64,000 nucleotides of DNA from positions 620,001 through 684,000 of the forward strand of contig NZ_JABGCI010000001.1 of assembly GCF_019799905.1 (NCBI RefSeq), given 5' to 3'. This document shows, in pieces, positions 59,239-64,000 of this stretch (the stretch's first letter is position 1; the number at the start of each line of letters is the position of its first letter). The position numbers and the translations under genes were made by a program. This DNA comes from Trujillonella endophytica. Its GTDB lineage: Bacteria; Actinomycetota; Actinomycetes; Mycobacteriales; Geodermatophilaceae. The notes beneath the pieces were generated by a model, which saw nothing but the letters and a program-made list of their open reading frames with translations, was not told the DNA's origin and made no database searches.

Positions 59239-60116
59239 GCGGCCGGTCCCGCGGGAGCGACGGCCGACCAGCGCACGGTCAGCTCGCCGTCGCGCCACCG
59301 GCGGGAGGAGCCCACCAGCGGCCAGCCCTGGTCGGCGAGGGTCTGCGCGGCCGCGGCCCAGCGCTGCCGGGGGCCGAACGTCGAGAGGCCGGCCGCCGCG
59401 GCCCAGGCGGCGTCGAACGCACGCAGGAACTCGTGCACCGGCTCGCCCCGCACGTTGTGGTGGATCAGCGCCTTGGGCAGCCGCTCGGCGAGGTCGGAGG
59501 GGCGCTCCAGGTCGGAGATCCGCGCGGAGAGGGTGAGGGTGAGCGGGCCGCCGGCGTCGAGGGCGACCCAGGCCGAGCGTCGTCCCCACTCGTCGCAGGT
59601 GCCCTCCACCAGCAGGCCGCCCGGCGCCAGGGCGGCGCGCATGGTGTCCCACGCGCGGGCGGCCGACTCCTCCTCGTACTGGCGCAGCACGTTGAACGCG
59701 CGCACCAGCACCGGGCGCAGGCCGGCCAGCTCGAAGCCGCCGAGCCGGAAGTCCAGCCGGGGCGGATCGCGGTCCGCGGCCACGGCGGCGACCCGCTCGG
59801 GGTCGATCTCCAGGCCGACGACCTCGAGGCCGGGCACCCGGGGTGCCAGCCGCTCGGCCAGCTCGACGGTGGTGACGGCCGAGGCGCCGTACCCGAGGTC
59901 GACCACCAGCGGGGAGGCGGCGTCGCGCAGCCGGGGCACCTGGGTGGCCACCAGCCAGCGGTCGACCCGCCGCAGCCGGTTGGCGTTCGTGGTGCCGCGG
60001 GTGGGCAGGCCCAGGGCGCGTGCCCGGCCGGCGGCCAGCCTCGGGTTGGCCTTGCGCGGGGTGTTGCCGGGGAGGACCGCGCGCCGCTTGTGGTCGCCGC
60101 CGCTCGCCTCGCTCAC
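59235..60116 (-). CDS. SAM-dependent methyltransferase, class I
   Basis: The 293-residue protein has a basic N-terminal 35 residues, then RGTTNANRLRRVDRWLV. The SAM motif is LVVDLGYGASAVTTVELAER, followed by VVGLEIDPERVAAVAA and RAFNVLRQYEEESAARAWD. CDEWGRRSAWVALD is shared with actinobacterial proteins encoded next to murB. The substrate is unknown. The GTG lies eight bases after TACCCT without a ribosome site, probably leaderless. Only 34 bp separate it from the divergent murB start. Confidence 0.75.
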   Translation of the reverse strand: MSEASGGDHKRRAVLPGNTPRKANPRLAAGRARALGLPTRGTTNANRLRRVDRWLVATQVPRLRDAASPLVVDLGYGASAVTTVELAERLAPRVPGLEVVGLEIDPERVAAVAADRDPPRLDFRLGGFELAGLRPVLVRAFNVLRQYEEESAARAWDTMRAALAPGGLLVEGTCDEWGRRSAWVALDAGGPLTLTLSARISDLERPSDLAERLPKALIHHNVRGEPVHEFLRAFDAAWAAAAGLSTFGPRQRWAAAAQTLADQGWPLVGSSRRWRDGELTVRWSAVAPAGPAA

Positions 60117-60150
60117 CGGCGCCGAGGGTAGTCGCGGTTAGCGTGGGTGC
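60117..60150. promoter_or_regulatory. 34-bp divergent promoter between methyltransferase and murB
   Basis: TACCCT on the minus strand (60130-60125) and TAGCGT on the plus strand (60139-60144) are back to back with 8 bp between them. Each precedes its start codon by 6-8 bases. Confidence 0.55.
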
Positions 60151-61164
60151 GTGCAGGTCCGCTCCGACGTCCCCCTCGCCACGCTCACCACCCTCGGGGT
60201 CGGCGGGCCGGCCGCGCGGCTGGTGGAGGTCACCGACGCCGCCGAACTCGTCGCCGCGGTCCGCGACGCCGACGAGGCGGGCCGGCCGCTGCTGCTGCTG
60301 GGCGGGGGCTCGAACGTCGTCGCACCGGACGAGGGGTGGCCGGGCGACGTCGTCCTCGTCCGCTCGCGGGGGATCGCGCGCCGGGGCGGCGAGCTGGAGG
60401 TGCAGGCCGGCGAGCCCTGGGAGGACCTGGTCGCGCACACCGTGGCCGAGGGGCTGGCCGGCGTCGAGGCGCTGGCCGGGATCCCCGGGTCGACCGGCGC
60501 CACCCCGGTGCAGAACGTCGGCGCCTACGGCCAGGAGGTCGCGCAGGTGGTGACGGAGGTGCGGGTCTGGGACCGCGCCGAGCACCGCGAGTGCGTCCTG
60601 ACCAACGCCGAGTGCGGCTTCGCCTACCGGGACAGCCGGCTCAAGCGCGAGCCGGGGCGGTTCGTCGTCCTCACCGTCGGCTTCGCGCTCGAGGAGTCCG
60701 GCGTCTCCCGGCCGGTCGGCTACGCGGAGCTCGCCCGGACGCTGGGCGTGCAGCTGGGGGAGACGGCGCCGCTGGCCGCCGTCCGGGAGGCCGTGCTGGG
60801 CCTGCGCCGGGCCAAGGGCATGGTCTGGGACCCGGCCGACCCCGACACCCGCAGCGCCGGGTCCTTCTTCACCAACCCGGTCGTGCCGGCGGAGCGCGCC
60901 GTCGAGGGCTGCCCCAGCTGGCCGGCCGGCGACGGCGCGGTCAAGCTCAGCGCCGCCTGGCTGGTGCAGTCCGCCGGCTTCGGCAAGGGCACGCGGCGCG
61001 GCCGGGTCGGTACCTCACCGCGGCACAGCCTCGCGCTGACCACCGAGCCGGGCGCCACCGCCGCGGAGCTGCTCGCCTTCGCCGGCGACGTCGTCACCGC
61101 CGTCGAGGAGCGCTTCGGCGTCCGACTCGAGCGGGAACCGACCGCCGTCCGAGCGCCTGCCTGA
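60151..61164 (+). CDS. murB: UDP-N-acetylenolpyruvoylglucosamine reductase
   Basis: The 337-residue flavoenzyme has the FAD domain LLLLGGGSNVVAPDEGWPGD and LAGIPGSTGATPVQNVGAYG. The catalytic Arg160 lies in FAYRDSRLK and the proton donor Ser238 in RSAGSFFTNPVV. It reduces UDP-GlcNAc-enolpyruvate to UDP-MurNAc, the substrate that leads on to MurC and MurD-type ligases. The GTG start looks leaderless. mshA follows in the same neighbourhood, as in Mycobacterium. A 55-bp palindrome lies just past the stop. Confidence 0.94.
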   Translation: MQVRSDVPLATLTTLGVGGPAARLVEVTDAAELVAAVRDADEAGRPLLLLGGGSNVVAPDEGWPGDVVLVRSRGIARRGGELEVQAGEPWEDLVAHTVAEGLAGVEALAGIPGSTGATPVQNVGAYGQEVAQVVTEVRVWDRAEHRECVLTNAECGFAYRDSRLKREPGRFVVLTVGFALEESGVSRPVGYAELARTLGVQLGETAPLAAVREAVLGLRRAKGMVWDPADPDTRSAGSFFTNPVVPAERAVEGCPSWPAGDGAVKLSAAWLVQSAGFGKGTRRGRVGTSPRHSLALTTEPGATAAELLAFAGDVVTAVEERFGVRLEREPTAVRAPA

Positions 61165-61171
61165 CGCCGAC

Positions 61172-61226
61172 GAGATCTGCACACTCGTCACCGTCAGGCG
61201 CTGATGCCGACGAGTGTGCAGATCTC
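61172..61226. repeat. Dispersed palindromic element, copy C
   Basis: Same 55-bp length as copies A and B: arms GAGATCTGCACACTCGTC and GACGAGTGTGCAGATCTC with a loop again containing CTGATGCC. It lies between the convergent murB and SDR genes. Confidence 0.85.
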
Positions 61227-61244
61227 GCGGAGGACGGGGTCGCC

Positions 61245-62012
61245 CTACTCGCGGTGGACCTTGTGCTGGGCGGCCTGCGCCCGGGGGCGGACGACGAGCA
61301 GGTCGACGTTCACGTGGTGCGGGCGGGTCAGCGCCCAGGCGATGCAGTCGGCGACGTCCTCGGCGACCAGCGGCTCGCGCACCCCGCGGTACACCGCGGC
61401 GGCCGCCTCCGCCGAGCCGGTCCGGTTCACCGCGAACTCGTCGGTGCGCACCATCCCCGGCGCGATCTCGATGACCCGCACCGGCTCGCCGACCAGCTCC
61501 AGCCGGAGCGTCCCGGCGAGCGTGTGCACCCCGTGCTTGGCGGCCGTGTACGAGGCCCCGCCCTCGTAGCTGACCATCCCCGCGGTCGACCCGACGAAGA
61601 GGACGTCGCCCGCGCCCGACGCGCGCAGCGCCGGCAGCAGCGCCTTGGTCAGCCGCACGGTGCCCAGCACGTTGACGTCGAACGAGCGCTGCCACGAGTC
61701 CAGGTCGGCCTCGGCCACCGGCTTGGCGTCGAAGGCCCCACCGGCGTTGTTCACCAGGACGTCGACCCGGTCCAGCGCCGCGACGAAGGCCTCGACCGAG
61801 GCGGGGTCGGTGACGTCCAGCGGCAGCGCCCGCCCGCCGATCCGCTCCGCGAGGTCGGTCAGCCGGTCGAGCCGCCGCGCGCCGAGGACGACGTCGAAGC
61901 CCTCGGCGGCCAGCCGCTCGGCGGTCGCGGCGCCGATCCCGGACGAGGCCCCGGTGACGACGGCGGTGCGACCGGAGGCGGGCGATTCGGCGGTGTGTGA
62001 CGGACCGGACAT
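61245..62012 (-). CDS. Short-chain dehydrogenase/reductase
   Basis: The 255-residue classical SDR has [20 protein letters not shown] (cofactor), [11 protein letters not shown], the catalytic Ser in [12 protein letters not shown] and Tyr/Lys in [27 protein letters not shown] follows. The substrate is unknown. Mycobacterium has an SDR (Rv0484c) in the same place between murB and mshA, and in the same orientation. The ATG follows GGATGGGGGC. Confidence 0.87.
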   Translation of the reverse strand: MSGPSHTAESPASGRTAVVTGASSGIGAATAERLAAEGFDVVLGARRLDRLTDLAERIGGRALPLDVTDPASVEAFVAALDRVDVLVNNAGGAFDAKPVAEADLDSWQRSFDVNVLGTVRLTKALLPALRASGAGDVLFVGSTAGMVSYEGGASYTAAKHGVHTLAGTLRLELVGEPVRVIEIAPGMVRTDEFAVNRTGSAEAAAAVYRGVREPLVAEDVADCIAWALTRPHHVNVDLLVVRPRAQAAQHKVHRE

Positions 62013-62115
62013 GCCCCCATCCTGGCGCTGTTGCAGGATGGGAGGTCGACAGGGGTGTTCCGCCGGACCCCCGCGCACCAGACGGTCGGCGGTCCGGGCA
62101 GGAGGTCGCACGCGC

Positions 62116-63447
62116 GTGGTCTCCCGCCTGCACGTCCCCGGCCCGCTGCAGCGGGTGGCCACGCTGTCGGTGCACACCAGCCCGCTCGACCAGCCCGGTG
62201 CCGGCGACGCGGGGGGCATGAACGTCTACATCGTCGAGGTGTCGCGGCGGCTGGCGGCCCGGGGCATCGCCGTCGACGTCTTCACCCGTGCGACCTCCAG
62301 CGACCTGCCGCCGGTCGTGGAGATGAGCCCCGGAGTCGTGGTCCGGCACGTGCCGGCCGGCCCGTTCGAGGGCCTGGGCAAGGAGGAGCTGCCCGCGCAG
62401 CTGTGCGCCTTCACCGCGGCGGTGCTGCGCGAGGAGGCCCAGCACGAGCCGGGCTACTACGACGTCGTCCACTCGCACTACTGGCTGTCGGGCCAGGTGG
62501 GGTGGCTGGCCCGCGACCGCTGGAGCGTGCCGCTGATCCACAGCGCGCACACCCTCGCCAAGGTGAAGAACGCCGCCCTGGCCGCCGGTGACCGCCCCGA
62601 GCCGCGGGCCCGGGTCATCGGCGAGGAGCAGGTGGTCGCCGAGGCCGACCGGCTGATCGCCAACACCGACGACGAGGCCCGCCAGCTGGTGCAGCACTAC
62701 GGCGCCGATCCCCGCCGCACCCTCGTGGTGCCGCCGGGCGTCGACCTCGACCGGTTCCGGCCGGGTGATCGTGCCCACGACCGGTCGACGGCCCGCCGGG
62801 CGGCCGGCGTCCCCGACGACGCGGTCGTGCTGCTGTTCGTCGGCCGCATCCAGCCGCTCAAGGCCCCCGACCTGCTGCTGGAGGCGGCCGCGCGGATGCT
62901 CGCCGACGACCCGGCGCTGCGCGGCCGGCTGCGGGTCCAGGTCATCGGGGCGCCCAGCGGCTCGGGCCTGGAGGCCCCCCGGCAGCTGCAGGAGATGGCG
63001 GCCCGTCTGGGCATCGCCGACCTGGTGCACTTCCTCCCGCCGCAGCCCCCGGACCGGCTCGCCGAGCACTACCGCGCCGCCGACGTCGCCGTCGTCCCGA
63101 GCCACAACGAGTCCTTCGGGCTGGTGGCGCTGGAGGCCCAGGCCTGCGGCACCCCGGTCGTCGCCGCCGCGGTGGGCGGCCTCCCGACGGCGGTGCGCGA
63201 CGGGGTGTCGGGTGTGCTGGTCGCCGGCCGCGACCCGGCGGACTACGCGGCCGCCGTCCGCGCCGTCCTGGCCCGCCGGGAGCTGCTGTCCGCGGGCGCG
63301 CGGCGGCACGCCGCCGCCTTCTCCTGGGACCGGACCGCCGACTCGCTGGTCGAGGCCTACACCTCCGCGGCCGGGGAGCTGGCGGGCGCCGGCCGGCGTC
63401 TTGCCGGTGGGCTGCACGCGGTCGCCCGGGCGCAGGTGGCCCGGTGA
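62116..63447 (+). CDS. mshA: D-inositol-3-phosphate glycosyltransferase MshA
   Basis: The 443-residue GT4 glycosyltransferase has the MshA start [20 protein letters not shown] and [37 protein letters not shown] follows, then the C-terminal nucleotide domain [40 protein letters not shown] and [19 protein letters not shown]. It joins GlcNAc from UDP-GlcNAc to inositol-3-phosphate, the first step of mycothiol. GTG at 62116 follows AGGAGGT. The YbjN gene overlaps its end (GTGA). Confidence 0.93.
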   Translation: MVSRLHVPGPLQRVATLSVHTSPLDQPGAGDAGGMNVYIVEVSRRLAARGIAVDVFTRATSSDLPPVVEMSPGVVVRHVPAGPFEGLGKEELPAQLCAFTAAVLREEAQHEPGYYDVVHSHYWLSGQVGWLARDRWSVPLIHSAHTLAKVKNAALAAGDRPEPRARVIGEEQVVAEADRLIANTDDEARQLVQHYGADPRRTLVVPPGVDLDRFRPGDRAHDRSTARRAAGVPDDAVVLLFVGRIQPLKAPDLLLEAAARMLADDPALRGRLRVQVIGAPSGSGLEAPRQLQEMAARLGIADLVHFLPPQPPDRLAEHYRAADVAVVPSHNESFGLVALEAQACGTPVVAAAVGGLPTAVRDGVSGVLVAGRDPADYAAAVRAVLARRELLSAGARRHAAAFSWDRTADSLVEAYTSAAGELAGAGRRLAGGLHAVARAQVAR

Positions 63448-63977
63448 CCCGGCGGTCGGTCGAGGAGCTCGACGCCGTCATCGACGCGGCGCTGCGCGAC
63501 GCCGACCTGGTGCACGAGCACCCGGCGGCGGGCCGCTGGCTGGTCGACCTGCCGGGCACGAAGAAGCTGAAGACGGTCTGCGGCCTCGTCGTCGGCGAGC
63601 ACGCGCTGCGGGTGGAGGCCTTCGTCTGCCGCCAGCCCGACGAGAACCGCGAGCAGCTGTGGACCTACCTGCTCCAGCACAACGCGCGGATGTACGGGGT
63701 CGCGTACTCCGTCGACGCCGTCGGCGACGTCTACCTGACCGGCCGGCTGCCGCACGCCGCGGTGACCGCCGAGGAGCTGGACCGGGTGCTCGGCGCAGTG
63801 CTCAGCTACGCCGACGACCACTTCAACACGATGCTGGAGATCGGCTTCGGCACGTCGATCAAGCGGGAGTGGGCCTGGCGGGTCAAGCGGGGGGAGTCCC
63901 TGCGCAACCTCGAGGCCTTCGCCGACTTCGCCGACCCCACCCGGCGCTCGGCCGGCGGCACGGTCGACCCCTCCTGA
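63444..63977 (+). CDS. YbjN-domain protein
   Basis: The 177-residue protein carries [60 protein letters not shown] and [20 protein letters not shown], the pattern of the YbjN fold (type III chaperone-like). Its function is unknown, and it follows mshA in most actinobacteria (Rv0487 in Mycobacterium). GTG overlaps the mshA TGA. It ends 23 bp before the window edge; nothing further can be read there. Confidence 0.82.
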   Translation: MTRRSVEELDAVIDAALRDADLVHEHPAAGRWLVDLPGTKKLKTVCGLVVGEHALRVEAFVCRQPDENREQLWTYLLQHNARMYGVAYSVDAVGDVYLTGRLPHAAVTAEELDRVLGAVLSYADDHFNTMLEIGFGTSIKREWAWRVKRGESLRNLEAFADFADPTRRSAGGTVDPS

Positions 63978-64000
63978 GCCCGGTCCGCCCTCACTGGCGT

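Noticed and set aside
1..64000. tRNA, rRNA, insertion sequences or prophage genes
   Set aside because: No cloverleaf-like sequence, transposase, integrase or phage structural protein was recognised. A computed search (tRNAscan, Infernal) was not possible here.

Overview
The window comes from a very GC-rich actinobacterium. Third codon positions are nearly all G or C, GTG starts are common, and genes are often joined by ATGA or GTGA overlaps. Mycothiol genes (mshA, mshD), orphan GlnR, an RsiG-type anti-sigma factor and Cys-rich leader-peptide biology all fit Actinobacteria. Protein flavour and dispersed repeats suggest Geodermatophilaceae or a close relative (inference). It is ordinary chromosome: no prophage, transposase, CRISPR array, rRNA or tRNA was recognised.

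Layout. 1-9120: edge of a membrane protein, an osmolyte-type binding lipoprotein, two acyl-CoA dehydrogenases, a hemerythrin protein, a YihY-type membrane protein, a zinc alcohol dehydrogenase. 9190-16950: MarR/DHA2 efflux pair, hrpA, a small HTH protein facing an ATPase-like protein across an iteron-like region, and a 54-residue acidic protein. 17052-23556: P450, CynX-type transporter, sulfate activation (cysD, cysN, cysQ), PaaI thioesterase. 23579-26805: a PhoP/PhoR-like two-component pair and a siderophore-interacting protein. 27129-31360: two small domain proteins, a coiled-coil protein with a fresh 14-residue repeat, a degenerate LCP protein, and a 17-bp minisatellite joined to a terminator. 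31379-37415: pstSCAB behind a PHO box, mshD, glnR. 37630-41417: membrane protein, lmeA, thioredoxin, a leaderless Cys-rich leader peptide, then DUF4395, rhodanese and DUF1416 genes. 41488-47096: DUF4184, a TetR regulator with two palindromic operators and its dehydrogenase target, nitrobindin-like and DUF885 genes. 47427-56559: nhaA, then a murD-like / murL-like / D-glutamate cyclase-like operon, Fur, YgfZ, a degenerate BKACE, RsiG, asparaginase. 56627-63977: HTH, HbhA-like, DUF2516, two methyltransferase-fold proteins, murB, SDR, mshA, YbjN.

Two blocks match Mycobacterium gene order from memory: 35699-41417 resembles Rv0814c-Rv0819 (sseC, cysA, thioredoxin, lmeA, glnR, mshD) and 56627-63977 resembles Rv0474-Rv0487 (HTH, hbhA, DUF2516, murB, SDR, mshA, YbjN).

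The most interesting system is at 48968-52548. A MurD-type ligase, a MurL-like glutamyl epimerase and a DUF4392 D-glutamate cyclase-like protein stand in tandem. Together they would build D-glutamate onto the peptidoglycan precursor and dispose of free D-glutamate. Other leads are an RsiG with two complete c-di-GMP signatures, a three-copy palindromic element with compensatory changes, and at least ten genes that look leaderless, with a TANNNT hexamer 6-8 nt before the start codon.
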